From positions 1 to 22,379 of the forward strand of contig CAKULY010000028.1 of assembly GCA_934667505.1 (NCBI GenBank): a stretch of DNA of 22,379 nucleotides, in the 5' to 3' direction. Below are positions 15,291 through 22,260 of this stretch, piece after piece. The DNA comes from an uncultured Treponema sp. GTDB lineage: Bacteria; Spirochaetota; Spirochaetia; Treponematales; Treponemataceae. Both the position numbers and the translations under genes were made by a program. The first letter of the stretch is position 1; each line of letters opens with the position of its first letter. The notes under the pieces are model-generated. The model worked only from the letters and a program-made list of their open reading frames with translations, searched no databases and was not told the DNA's origin.

Positions 15291-15902
15291 ATGAAACAGA
15301 TTACAGAGCGTCAAAAAGAAGTTCTTATGTTTATTGCAGATTTTACAGAGCAAAATGTGTATCCTCCTACAGTTCGCGAAATCAGCGACCATTTTGATAT
15401 TTCTCTTAGAGCTGTGCAGGATCATTTAGCCGCTTTGCAAAAAAAAGGCTATCTTTCAACGGAGCAAAAGCGTTCCCGTTCTATAAGAGTTCTTGTGGAC
15501 GAAAGGCAAAAAGAGCCTAAAGTCTTTATGGAAAAAATCCCGCTTTTAGGAACAATCGCCGCAGGAAAGCCTCTTCTGTGCGAAGAAAATCTCGACGGCT
15601 TTGTTAATCTTACAGAACCTTTTATTCATCCTGGCAAAAAGTATTTCGCATTGCGTGTTCGCGGCACAAGCATGATAAATGCGGGGATTCTCGAAGGCGA
15701 CCTCGCTGTTATAGAACAGTGCGATGTTGCTACAGATGGTCAAATTGTTGTTGCTGTCATAGACAACGCAATTACTCTAAAGCGTTATTACAAGGAAATG
15801 GACAGGGTAAGGCTTCAGCCAGAAAATCCTGATTTTAAGCCAATTTATTGCCGTGACCTTAGAATTGTAGGAACACTTTCTAGCATTGTTCGCACATATT
15901 AA
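15291..15902 (+). CDS. lexA: LexA repressor (SOS response)
   Basis: 203 residues. The N-terminal winged helix starts KQITERQKEVLMFI and includes YPPTVREISDHFDISLRAVQDHL (24-46). The self-cleavage site is A91-G92 in TIAAGKPL; the catalytic pair is S127 (GTSMINAG) and K164 (ITLKRYY). RecA-activated autocleavage therefore should work. An ATG at 15285 is only one base from the AGGAGG, while ATG 15291 is seven bases away and fits the family start, so the latter is chosen. It follows ptsH by two bases and precedes holA. The operator sequence of this LexA was not identified. Confidence 0.95.
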   Translation: MKQITERQKEVLMFIADFTEQNVYPPTVREISDHFDISLRAVQDHLAALQKKGYLSTEQKRSRSIRVLVDERQKEPKVFMEKIPLLGTIAAGKPLLCEENLDGFVNLTEPFIHPGKKYFALRVRGTSMINAGILEGDLAVIEQCDVATDGQIVVAVIDNAITLKRYYKEMDRVRLQPENPDFKPIYCRDLRIVGTLSSIVRTY

Positions 15903-15934
15903 ACAGTATTCCATATAGATTTAGGTTAAATTTT

Positions 15935-16957
15935 ATGGACGCTCCTATTTATTTTTTTTCGGGTCCCGAATTAGGGGAATGTGAACAGGCTATTAAATCA
16001 GTAAAGGATTCTCTTAAAAAGAAATTCGGACAGATTGAGGAATATCTTTATTATGCTGCGGAAACAACTGCGCAAGAAATTCTTACAGTTCTTCAAAACG
16101 AATCTTTGTTTTCTTCTTGCTGCTGTGTAGTCGTAAAAAATGCGGAGCTAATCAAAAAAAAGGACGATGTAGAGCAGATTGTAAAATGGGCTTCTAATTG
16201 CGCAGCTGATTCAAACGTTTTAATTCTTGTTACAGAAACTTATTCAATAGATTCTAAAATTTCAAAAGAAGTTCCTGCTTCTCATAAAAAAACTTTTTGG
16301 GAAATGTCGCCAGAACAAAAAAATCTTTGGGTAAAAAAGTTTTTTACAGAAAAAAAATACAAAATTTCCGAAGATGCCGTCTGTGCGATTCTTGATTTAG
16401 TTGAAAACAACACCTTGGTTTTAGGTTCTGAATGTTCGCGTTTTTTTTCTTGCTTTTCGTCTGAGCATCAAATAACAGAAGACGATGTTTTTGCTGTTTT
16501 GGCGCATAACCGCGAAGAGAACGCCTTTACTCTTTTTAATCAGATGGCAGATTTTTCGCTAGAGCCTCAAAAATGTCTTGAAAAATCTTTAGAAATCCTG
16601 CAAAAAATAAGGCTTTCCAAGGAAAATTCTTCCGTAATGATAATTGCGGGGCTTACCTCGTGCTTTAGAAAACTTTCTGTTTGGTTTAAACTAAAAGCCG
16701 AAGGTAAACTTGACGATTTTAATTTGAAAATAAACGGAATTTCAAGCAAAAAACAAAAAAATCAGTATAGTTCGGCTTCAAGGGTTTGGACTTTAGGTCA
16801 GGTCACTGCGATTCTTGCAATTTTAGCTAGCACAGATATGGAAATACGCTCTTCGGGAACAACTTTGGAAGATATTTTTCTTCAAAAATTAGTTTACGAA
16901 ATTGTTGTAAAAAAAGGAGCCAGTTCTGCTAGCTACGATTTTAAAGGCTTGCGATAA
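15935..16957 (+). CDS. holA: DNA polymerase III delta subunit (clamp loader)
   Basis: 340 residues, the usual size. The order fits HolA: an N-terminal AAA-like domain beginning IYFFSGPELGECEQAIKSV, with the characteristic NESLFSSCCCVVVKNAEL, then the lid region and the C-terminal collar with LASTDMEIRSSGTTLEDIFLQKLVYEI. It opens the sliding clamp during loading. Sequence conservation of this family is weak, so the call rests on layout and these segments. AGGT lies nine bases before the ATG; the gap to lexA is 32 bp, so it is likely in the same transcript. The 3' end overlaps the convergent PC4-like gene by 17 bp. Confidence 0.85.
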   Translation: MDAPIYFFSGPELGECEQAIKSVKDSLKKKFGQIEEYLYYAAETTAQEILTVLQNESLFSSCCCVVVKNAELIKKKDDVEQIVKWASNCAADSNVLILVTETYSIDSKISKEVPASHKKTFWEMSPEQKNLWVKKFFTEKKYKISEDAVCAILDLVENNTLVLGSECSRFFSCFSSEHQITEDDVFAVLAHNREENAFTLFNQMADFSLEPQKCLEKSLEILQKIRLSKENSSVMIIAGLTSCFRKLSVWFKLKAEGKLDDFNLKINGISSKKQKNQYSSASRVWTLGQVTAILAILASTDMEIRSSGTTLEDIFLQKLVYEIVVKKGASSASYDFKGLR

Positions 16958-17159
16958 GTTTGCCCAGATTAGACAGTTCTTCATCGGTTAATGTTATGCC
17001 TTTCCCCATCTTTTGATGGTCTGGAGCCCAGCTTCTTAAATCAAACTTCGCAGGTCTTCCGCCCCAGCTTACCTTGTTTAGTTCAAGATTCCAGCCGCTT
17101 TTGCTAGTGGAAATAATTCCGAGAGTCTGTTGAATTTCAAATGAAAAATCTTCCGCCAT
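16941..17159 (-). CDS. PC4/YdbC-type single-stranded nucleic-acid-binding protein
   Basis: 72 residues from the ATG at 17159, which has GGAGG nine bases upstream; a longer reading to 17198 has no support. The block TSKSGWNLELNKVSWGGRP...FDLRSWAPDHQKMGKGITLTDEEL matches bacterial YdbC proteins, homologues of the eukaryotic PC4 coactivator. Known members bind single-stranded DNA as dimers, but their cellular role in bacteria is not settled. The coding 3' end overlaps holA on the other strand. Confidence 0.85.
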   Translation of the reverse strand: MAEDFSFEIQQTLGIISTSKSGWNLELNKVSWGGRPAKFDLRSWAPDHQKMGKGITLTDEELSNLGKLIASL

Positions 17160-17296
17160 TTTATTCCTCCAATAAGAAAATTTGCAACGCAAATTCAAAG
17201 GTTGAACTCTGTTGTTTTTATAATACCCTAAATATCGATTTTTATAAAGTGCAGAAAATTTCCTGTAAATGCCAATATTGCTTAGTTTTTTGTGTC

Positions 17297-17325
17297 TTGC
17301 TAGGTTTGTAATCTTAATGTAAAAT
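17297..17325 (+). promoter_or_regulatory. promoter of the lipoprotein-LysM operon
   Basis: TTGCTA (17297-17302), 17-bp spacer, TAAAAT (17320-17325; 5 of 6). The start would be near 17332, giving a leader of about 28 nt that carries TTGGAGG. Confidence 0.5.
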
Positions 17326-17359
17326 ATAGATTGTTATACCAAAAAAGTTGGAGGTTATT

Positions 17360-18361
17360 TTGAAAAAGACTCGTATTCTAATTTTATGCACAACAATTTT
17401 TTCTATAATTTTTGCGTCTTGTGCATCTACCCCTAAGGCTGAAGAAACACCTAAAGTTGATGAAATTGTAAAAGAAGCAGACGACGCTAAAGAAAGTGCT
17501 GTTGAGCAAATTGCTGAGACGGTAACAATGGAGCAGATTGAGCTTGCAAGACAGTCTGCTGTTGAAGCTGGGGCAGAAAAAAACGCTCCAGAACAGTTTG
17601 CAGCGGCAGAAGCAATTTATAATCTTCTAAAGGCAAGTTCAGAAGAGGATGCTAAAAATTCTTTGGCTTATGCGGATTTGCAAAAAAGATATTTGGCTTT
17701 GGCAGAATATTCTTCTGCAGTTAGCTCAAAAAATCGTATAGACGAACTTTCCTTTTCTTCTTTTGATAAAAAATCCTATGATGACGGATGCGCTGCTTTG
17801 GAAAGTTTTAGCGAACTTTCAAAGGCAACAGATGTGCTCGGCGCTGCAATGCTTGAAAAAGCTTCTTTAGCCTCTAGCCAGTTTAAGAATGTTCTTCACG
17901 CAGGATTTAAGGTAAAGGCGAAGGAAAGCCGCTCAAATGCGTTTGTCGCCAAAAAAAATGCTGACAGCGTAAAAGCCGGTGTCGCAGCAAAAGAAGGCTA
18001 CGCTAAGGCTGTCCAAGAATTCCGCTCAGGAGATTCAAGCTATTCAATGCAGAATCCAGAAGCCGCATGCAATCACTATGAAGAATCTGAAAAAATGTTC
18101 GAATCTATTTTTAAAGATGTTTCTGCAAAACGGGAAGCCGCTTCAAAAGCGATGGAAGAAGCTAAAGCAAAAGTCGCTGAAAGTCAAAATTACGCGCTTA
18201 CAGCGGATTCAGAGCTTCCTCTGGCAGACGAAAATGTTCAGGGAATCGAAGCCGAAGACGCAAAGCTTTTGGAAGACGACAATTATTCTGCTCCAGAAGA
18301 TGCGGTAGCAAATATTTCTGAAGAAATTTCTGAAGATAGTTCACAGGAGGCTGGGGAATGA
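17360..18361 (+). CDS. treponemal lipoprotein, TmpA-like
   Basis: 333 residues starting at a TTG five bases after GGAGG; the TTG at 17348 lies in the ribosome-binding site and is rejected. The N terminus is a lipoprotein signal, MKKTRILILC...IIFASC, with lipidated C21 and a relaxed spirochaetal lipobox. The mature protein is rich in Ala, Glu and Lys and predicted helical, with TPR-like repeats (about 60-290), then an acidic tail. It ends in an ATGA overlap with the next gene, which encodes a LysM protein. In layout and composition the pair resembles the treponemal antigens TmpA and TmpB; this is from memory of the family, so moderate. Function is unknown, probably periplasmic or envelope-associated. 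Confidence 0.72.
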   Translation: MKKTRILILCTTIFSIIFASCASTPKAEETPKVDEIVKEADDAKESAVEQIAETVTMEQIELARQSAVEAGAEKNAPEQFAAAEAIYNLLKASSEEDAKNSLAYADLQKRYLALAEYSSAVSSKNRIDELSFSSFDKKSYDDGCAALESFSELSKATDVLGAAMLEKASLASSQFKNVLHAGFKVKAKESRSNAFVAKKNADSVKAGVAAKEGYAKAVQEFRSGDSSYSMQNPEAACNHYEESEKMFESIFKDVSAKREAASKAMEEAKAKVAESQNYALTADSELPLADENVQGIEAEDAKLLEDDNYSAPEDAVANISEEISEDSSQEAGE

Positions 18362-19053
18362 AAAAGATACTTACATTAATTGCGTTGCTTTTTGCTTCTG
18401 CCTTTGTTTTTTCAGCAAGCTATAAAAACAATACATACCAAAAGCTTGCGGATGAATATAACAAAAAAGCTCAGGTCGCATTTGACGCTGGCGCCTATGA
18501 CGATGCAGTAGAGTATTCTAAAAAAGCTGCTGAAAATGCTGAGCTTTCAAAAGCGTATATAGATATGATGCTTGCCCGAAGCAGTGCAGAAAGTCAGCTG
18601 AAACTGGCTAAAAATAAGTTGGACTGGGCAGAAAAAGTCAATGCTCCAAAAACTTTTCCAATGGCATACACCGCCGCAAAAGAAGCGTATGACAATGCAG
18701 AATCCTCTTTTTCTAAAGAAGACTTTACAGCGGCTTTAGATTATGCTAGACAGAGCCTTGCCGCCCTTGACGGTGTTTACGAAGTAACGCCTCTTCCAGA
18801 ATATTATATTGTTCGACCTTGGGCAGAAACAAAAGACTGCTATTGGAACATTTCTGGCAGACCTTACATTTACAACAATCCTTTGCTTTGGGAAAATCTC
18901 TATCAAGCAAACAAAAATTCAATGCCTAAGCCAGAAAATCCAAATCTAATAATGCCAGGAATGAAGATGAAAATTCCAAGTTTGACTGGAGAATATCGCG
19001 AAGGCGTTTATAGTTCTTCTAAAAAATACGAATCTTATGGAGCTTCTAAATAA
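18358..19053 (+). CDS. exported LysM-type protein, TmpB-like
   Basis: 231 residues. A signal peptide (MKKILTLIALLFASAFVFSA) is followed by two helical TPR-like repeats (LADEYNKKAQVAFDAGAYDDA and a second near 85-130) and a C-terminal LysM-like part. In that part YIVRPWAETKDCYWNISGRP, LWENLYQANKNSMPKPENP and MPGMKMKIP follow the LysM order (entry, start, middle, end). It would bind peptidoglycan in the periplasm. AGGAGG lies seven bases before the ATG, and the start overlaps the upstream stop (ATGA). A strong terminator follows. Confidence 0.75.
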   Translation: MKKILTLIALLFASAFVFSASYKNNTYQKLADEYNKKAQVAFDAGAYDDAVEYSKKAAENAELSKAYIDMMLARSSAESQLKLAKNKLDWAEKVNAPKTFPMAYTAAKEAYDNAESSFSKEDFTAALDYARQSLAALDGVYEVTPLPEYYIVRPWAETKDCYWNISGRPYIYNNPLLWENLYQANKNSMPKPENPNLIMPGMKMKIPSLTGEYREGVYSSSKKYESYGASK

Positions 19054-19082
19054 GCGCTCTGATTTTAGTATTTTAATTTTTT

Positions 19083-19119
19083 AAGGGTTGCCAATAATTT
19101 TTAGGCAGCCCTTTTTTTT
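19083..19119 (+). terminator. intrinsic terminator of the lipoprotein-LysM operon
   Basis: AAGGGTTGCC (19083-19092) and GGCAGCCCTT (19104-19113) pair with one G-T, followed by a run of eight T. Confidence 0.9.
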
Positions 19120-19132
19120 CTTTTTTTTGATT

Positions 19133-19161
19133 TTGACAGAATTCAAAAATCGACGTATTAT
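19133..19161 (+). promoter_or_regulatory. strong promoter of the cytidylate-kinase-like gene
   Basis: TTGACA (19133-19138, perfect), 17-bp spacer, TATTAT (19156-19161). The leader is about 63 nt. Confidence 0.6.
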
Positions 19162-19230
19162 TTCTATAAGAACTTTTACATCAAAATAAAAAAAATACGT
19201 AATATTTGCGCTGCAAACTGGGAGGTATCT

Positions 19231-20058
19231 ATGGCTGTTATTGCAATTTCAAGACAGGTTGCTGCACTTGGAGACGAAATTTCTTCTGCTGTCGCTAAAA
19301 AACTTGGTTATAAGTTTATAAATCGGCAGGAAATTGAAAAAAAAATTGTGGAACTTGGATTTTCTGCAGATAAATTGAAAAAATACGACGAAAAAAAGCC
19401 AGGCTTTTTCGCATCCCTTGTAAAAGACCGTGATGAATATTTAAATTATCTTCAAACAGCAGTTCTTGAAGCCGCTCAAGATGGAAATTGCATTTTAATC
19501 GGCCGCGGTGCTTTTGTAATCCTGGAAAATCTGCCAAACCTCATTTCCCTTCGTTTGGTTGCAAAAGAAGAAATTCGCATAAAGCGTCTTATGAATGAAT
19601 TTTCATGGAACGAAAAACAGGCTCTGCAAAGAATTAATGAAAGCGACACAAACCGCAAGGGATTCCATAAAAGTTTTTTCAATATAGAAATAGACGAACC
19701 TTCTCATTATTTGATGGTAATGAACACAGGGGCTTTTGATGTTGAGTCAGCTTCGGATACCATAGTTGCAATCGAAAAGTCTTTAATAAATCCAGAAAAA
19801 GAAGCGGAAGGAAAAAAGCGCCTGGAAGAATTGCTAAAGTGCCAGCATTTGGTAAACAAACTGATTTTCGATTACAAGTTGAATATAGAATTTTTAAGGG
19901 CTGTAATAGAAGATAATAATTTGATTCTTCAAGGAGTTGCAGATTCTTTGGTTCTTGTAGAAAGAGCTGTGAAAATCGCGGCCTCAGAATTGCCAGAGTA
20001 CAACGTGACATCTTCAATTAGTATTGTTCAAGATTACAAGGCTCATCTTCAAGTTTAA
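19231..20058 (+). CDS. cytidylate kinase-like P-loop protein with BON-like C-terminal domain
   Basis: 275 residues. The first 190 match the cytidylate-kinase-like family: AISRQVAALGDEISSAVAKKLGYKFINRQEI at the start, then CILIGRGAF, RLVAKEEIRIKRLM and the DTNRKGFHKSFF block. The classical GxxGxGK loop is replaced by SRQVAALGDE, as in this subfamily, so kinase activity on CMP is not certain. The last 65 or so residues (VIEDNNLILQGVADSLVLVERAVKIA...VTSSISIV) resemble a BON domain, which is normally found on envelope or ligand-sensing proteins. GGGAGG precedes the ATG. It stands alone with a strong promoter; pgsA follows 110 bp later with its own promoter. Confidence 0.72.
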   Translation: MAVIAISRQVAALGDEISSAVAKKLGYKFINRQEIEKKIVELGFSADKLKKYDEKKPGFFASLVKDRDEYLNYLQTAVLEAAQDGNCILIGRGAFVILENLPNLISLRLVAKEEIRIKRLMNEFSWNEKQALQRINESDTNRKGFHKSFFNIEIDEPSHYLMVMNTGAFDVESASDTIVAIEKSLINPEKEAEGKKRLEELLKCQHLVNKLIFDYKLNIEFLRAVIEDNNLILQGVADSLVLVERAVKIAASELPEYNVTSSISIVQDYKAHLQV

Positions 20059-20129
20059 TTTGCTTTTTTGTCTTTTATAACGATTTTATAACGAGAACTG
20101 TAAAAACTTGTTAAGATAGCGGTCAATAG

Positions 20130-20158
20130 TTGACTTTTACTAATTAAAAGGAAATACT
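20130..20158 (+). promoter_or_regulatory. candidate promoter of the CDP-alcohol phosphatidyltransferase gene
   Basis: TTGACT (20130-20135), 17-bp spacer, AATACT (20153-20158). The ATG follows ten bases later, so the leader would be only about 3-4 nt. A distant AAGGAAA lies inside the promoter and would not be in the transcript. Confidence 0.4.
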
Positions 20159-20168
20159 AAAGAATATT

Positions 20169-20783
20169 ATGAAACTTTCAAACAAAATTACATTAGCTAG
20201 AGTTGTTTTTGCTCCAATCTTTTTTGCTTTATACTATTTGCCAATATGGTTGCAAAATGAAATATTAGCAAAGGTCTCTGCCTGTATTATGATTCCTTTG
20301 CTCGCCCTTGCTCAGCTTACCGATTATTTTGATGGGCACTTTGCAAGAAAATACGGCGAGGTTAGCGATTTCGGAAAGCTTTTTGACCCGTTTGCAGACG
20401 TAATGCTTAATCTTACATTGTTCGTGTGTGCGCAAAGCTCATACAATTCAGGTCTTCGTTATATGCCAATAGCTCTTTTTGTGCTAATTTTGTACAGAGA
20501 GTTTACCATGAATTTTATAAGAATGGTCGCAGTTTCGCACGGTACAGCAATAGCCGCAAGAAAAGGCGGCAAATTTAAAACAGTTTTCTATATTACATCA
20601 GGTTTTTATATGCTGGCAATAGAAAGCGCTGTAAGGCTTGGCTTTTATACCCAGCTTGCGCCTGTTATGGGGACTTTAAAATGCATAGCCGTAGTTTTAT
20701 TTTCTATATGCGTTGTTTTAAGTTACCTTTCATTTATAGATTACATAAAAACATTTTCATCAGTTCTAAAAAAAGGCAAATAG
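20169..20783 (+). CDS. pgsA: CDP-diacylglycerol-glycerol-3-phosphate 3-phosphatidyltransferase
   Basis: 204 residues, an integral membrane protein with about five or six hydrophobic segments. The CDP-alcohol phosphatidyltransferase signature is complete: D52, D55, G56, A59, R60, G69, D73 and D77, with the NKITLAR motif at the N terminus. The enzyme makes phosphatidylglycerophosphate, the precursor of phosphatidylglycerol. Another CDP-alcohol enzyme (for example a phosphatidylinositol or cardiolipin type) cannot be excluded from the motif alone, but length and N terminus favour PgsA. Confidence 0.85.
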   Translation: MKLSNKITLARVVFAPIFFALYYLPIWLQNEILAKVSACIMIPLLALAQLTDYFDGHFARKYGEVSDFGKLFDPFADVMLNLTLFVCAQSSYNSGLRYMPIALFVLILYREFTMNFIRMVAVSHGTAIAARKGGKFKTVFYITSGFYMLAIESAVRLGFYTQLAPVMGTLKCIAVVLFSICVVLSYLSFIDYIKTFSSVLKKGK

Positions 20784-20827
20784 TCCAAATCTAGATTTTT
20801 CAAAAGTTAAAATTTATCCGGGCGGTT

Positions 20828-20935
20828 CTGTCTCTGTCTAAAAAGTATTTCCATGCAAAATTTCTATGCTGTTTCTGAACCTGTTTTTTAGAAGAAGCAT
20901 AGATGCACCGTGCTTTGCTTTTTAGACAGAGACAG
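20828..20935. repeat. 108-bp palindromic element with 18-bp perfect ends
   Basis: The 18 bases at 20828-20845 (CTGTCTCTGTCTAAAAAG) are the exact reverse complement of 20918-20935. Inside, CTATGCT and AGCATAG pair, with further imperfect pairing, so the whole element folds into one long stem. No ORF and no T-run follow. A MITE-like or REP-like intergenic element is the simplest reading. Confidence 0.75.
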
Positions 20936-21049
20936 TCGTTATGTCCACCCTTCGCTAACGCTCATTCTGCGGCAATTTCGCCACGCTCAATCACCACAGA
21001 ACTTCGGGGTTCCCAGCACTACCGCATTTTGCACCATATTTTAAACATC
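20936..21049. other. non-coding spacer
   Basis: Between the 108-bp palindrome and the poly-G promoter I see no gene, hairpin or start site. Short segments such as CTTCGCTAACGCTCATTC resemble the GC-richer intergenic filler at 4119-4145 in style but not in sequence. Confidence 0.4.
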
Positions 21050-21074
21050 TTGACAAATTTAGGGGGGGTATAAT
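21050..21074 (+). promoter_or_regulatory. promoter-like element with G7 tract in the spacer
   Basis: A perfect TTGACA (21050-21055) and a perfect TATAAT (21069-21074) are separated by 13 bp, which include seven consecutive G (21062-21068). Thirteen is too short for normal sigma-70 use; three to four more G would restore 16-17. Transcription would start near 21081, at the edge of the following inverted repeat, and lead to the exported protein gene at 21303. Confidence 0.55.
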
Positions 21075-21085
21075 TCCCTATATAG

Positions 21086-21285
21086 CCCAAACTTCGAGTT
21101 TTTGGAAAAATAAACAAAAGCGTAAGCGAAGTTGCAATTTGTGAAGACTTTGTGCGGTTAGAACAATTAAAGTTGCGTAGCAACCCAGTTCAATTCAAAC
21201 GAAGTGTGAGCACAACCGTCTGAACAAATTGAAAATTTGCTGAAAGCCTTTTTTCCTAACTGTTATAAAAAACTCGAAGTTTGGG
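21086..21285 (+). repeat. 200-bp inverted repeat forming the leader of the exported-protein gene
   Basis: The outer arms are 18-bp perfect inverted repeats: CCCAAACTTCGAGTTTTT (21086-21103) and its complement (21268-21285). Inner arms also pair: CAATTTGT (21135-21142) with ACAAATTG (21224-21231), AGAC (21145-21148) with GTCT (21218-21221), TTGTGC (21150-21155) with GCACAA (21210-21215), and the apical GTTGC-GTA-GCAAC (21172-21184). Its right end lies eight bases before the Shine-Dalgarno of the gene at 21303. It may be a mobile MITE-like unit, a structured 5' leader, or both. Confidence 0.75.
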
Positions 21286-21302
21286 TTATTATAGGAGTTT
21301 TT

Positions 21303-22118
21303 ATGAAAAAATTAATCAGTGGAATGTTGTTTACAGTTTTCTTAGGGTTAGCAGTTTTTGCCCAGAAAATACCTGAAGGACGAAATTTGCCTGCTCTTGT
21401 TGTAGATTTTGCAACTGACAAAAATTCTTGGGCAGAAAGCAACTTGGTAAAAGTTGACCCAATGAATGAAGAATATTCTGTAAGCGGTTATGTCGTTCAA
21501 AAAAATATAATTGGCTATGTAAAGCAATCATACGTGGTAACAATTTCTAAATCAGAAAATGAACTAAATGTTTCTGTTAGCGATATGAACTCAGTTGCTT
21601 GCAATAAGGAAGGAGCTGTTTTATCTAAAGCCAGTGTTATAAAAAATCCATCTTCAACAGAAACAAAGCTTGCTTCTTTAATAAAAGAAGATTTGATAAA
21701 AAGAATTTCTCAATGGTCTGATGAAGAATATGAAGAAAAGAATTTAAAGGCTTGTTCTTATCCAGAATTTGTTTATCAGCTTTCAAAATCCGCATCAAAA
21801 CTGTACGCGACAAAATTTTTTGAAAAAAATGTAAATGGAAAAACCGTTGAATTAGAAGTTACGCTTAGTTCAATTGATGAAAACTTAAATCCTATTACAA
21901 AAGAACCAGAACAGTTGCAATACAAGGCAGTAGGTTCCGTGGAAATTGTAAAAAGCGCAGATTCTGGATTTGTAATAACAGAGCCATATACAATTTCTAT
22001 CTATTCGAACAATGACAAACTTCTTTCTGCAAAAATCGGTTCTATTTATAAAGCTAAAGGAATTGCAAATATAAAACCTTTAAGCAATTTTTGGATTTAT
22101 ACAATAGAAGAAAAATAG
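21303..22118 (+). CDS. exported protein of unknown function
   Basis: 271 residues from the ATG at 21303, which has AGGAG five bases upstream; a longer frame from 21237 runs through the inverted repeat and is not credible. A signal peptide (MKKLISGMLFTVFLGLAVFA, cleavage likely after FAQ or FA) precedes a mature part with alternating short polar and hydrophobic stretches, probably beta-rich, with no cysteine-lipobox and no domain I recognise. Segments such as NLPALVVDFATDKNSWAES and LASLIKEDLIKRISQWSDEEY are not familiar. It probably sits in the periplasm or outer envelope. Upstream lie the G-tract promoter-like element and the long inverted repeat. Confidence 0.75.
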   Translation: MKKLISGMLFTVFLGLAVFAQKIPEGRNLPALVVDFATDKNSWAESNLVKVDPMNEEYSVSGYVVQKNIIGYVKQSYVVTISKSENELNVSVSDMNSVACNKEGAVLSKASVIKNPSSTETKLASLIKEDLIKRISQWSDEEYEEKNLKACSYPEFVYQLSKSASKLYATKFFEKNVNGKTVELEVTLSSIDENLNPITKEPEQLQYKAVGSVEIVKSADSGFVITEPYTISIYSNNDKLLSAKIGSIYKAKGIANIKPLSNFWIYTIEEK

Positions 22119-22136
22119 ACTAAAATGGCGAATGTC

Positions 22137-22260
22137 AAATTTCGAAAAAACAGTTTACAAATCTGACAAGGTTGTCATTGCCGTGCTTGACACGGCAATC
22201 TGCTGGAATTTTTCAACGGATTATCGGGCTAAGCCTGATAATGGCAGTAAAACTCGAAAT
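22137..22260. repeat. palindromic repeat region downstream of the exported protein
   Basis: Two strong stem-loops in series: ATTGCCGTG-CTTGA-CACGGCAAT (22177-22199) and ATTATCGGGC-TAA-GCCTGATAAT (22220-22242, one G-T pair). Outer ends CAAATTTCGA and TCGAAATTG are roughly inverted. The right end shares AAAACTCGAA with the right end of the 21086-21285 element. There is no T-run after either stem. The remainder to 22379 is A/T-rich with no gene; a TTGACT near 22355 could be the -35 of a promoter beyond the window. Confidence 0.6.

Noticed and set aside
11937..17000. Search for -24/-12 (GG-N10-GC) sigma-54 promoters near rpoN
   Set aside because: No site with both elements at the right spacing was convincing by eye.
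17979..18308. Plus-strand frame of 109 codons inside the lipoprotein gene
   Set aside because: Lys/Gln-rich shadow frame with no start signal.
21237..21302. N-terminal extension of the exported protein
   Set aside because: It would translate the right arm of the inverted repeat and lose the signal peptide and the AGGAG-linked start.
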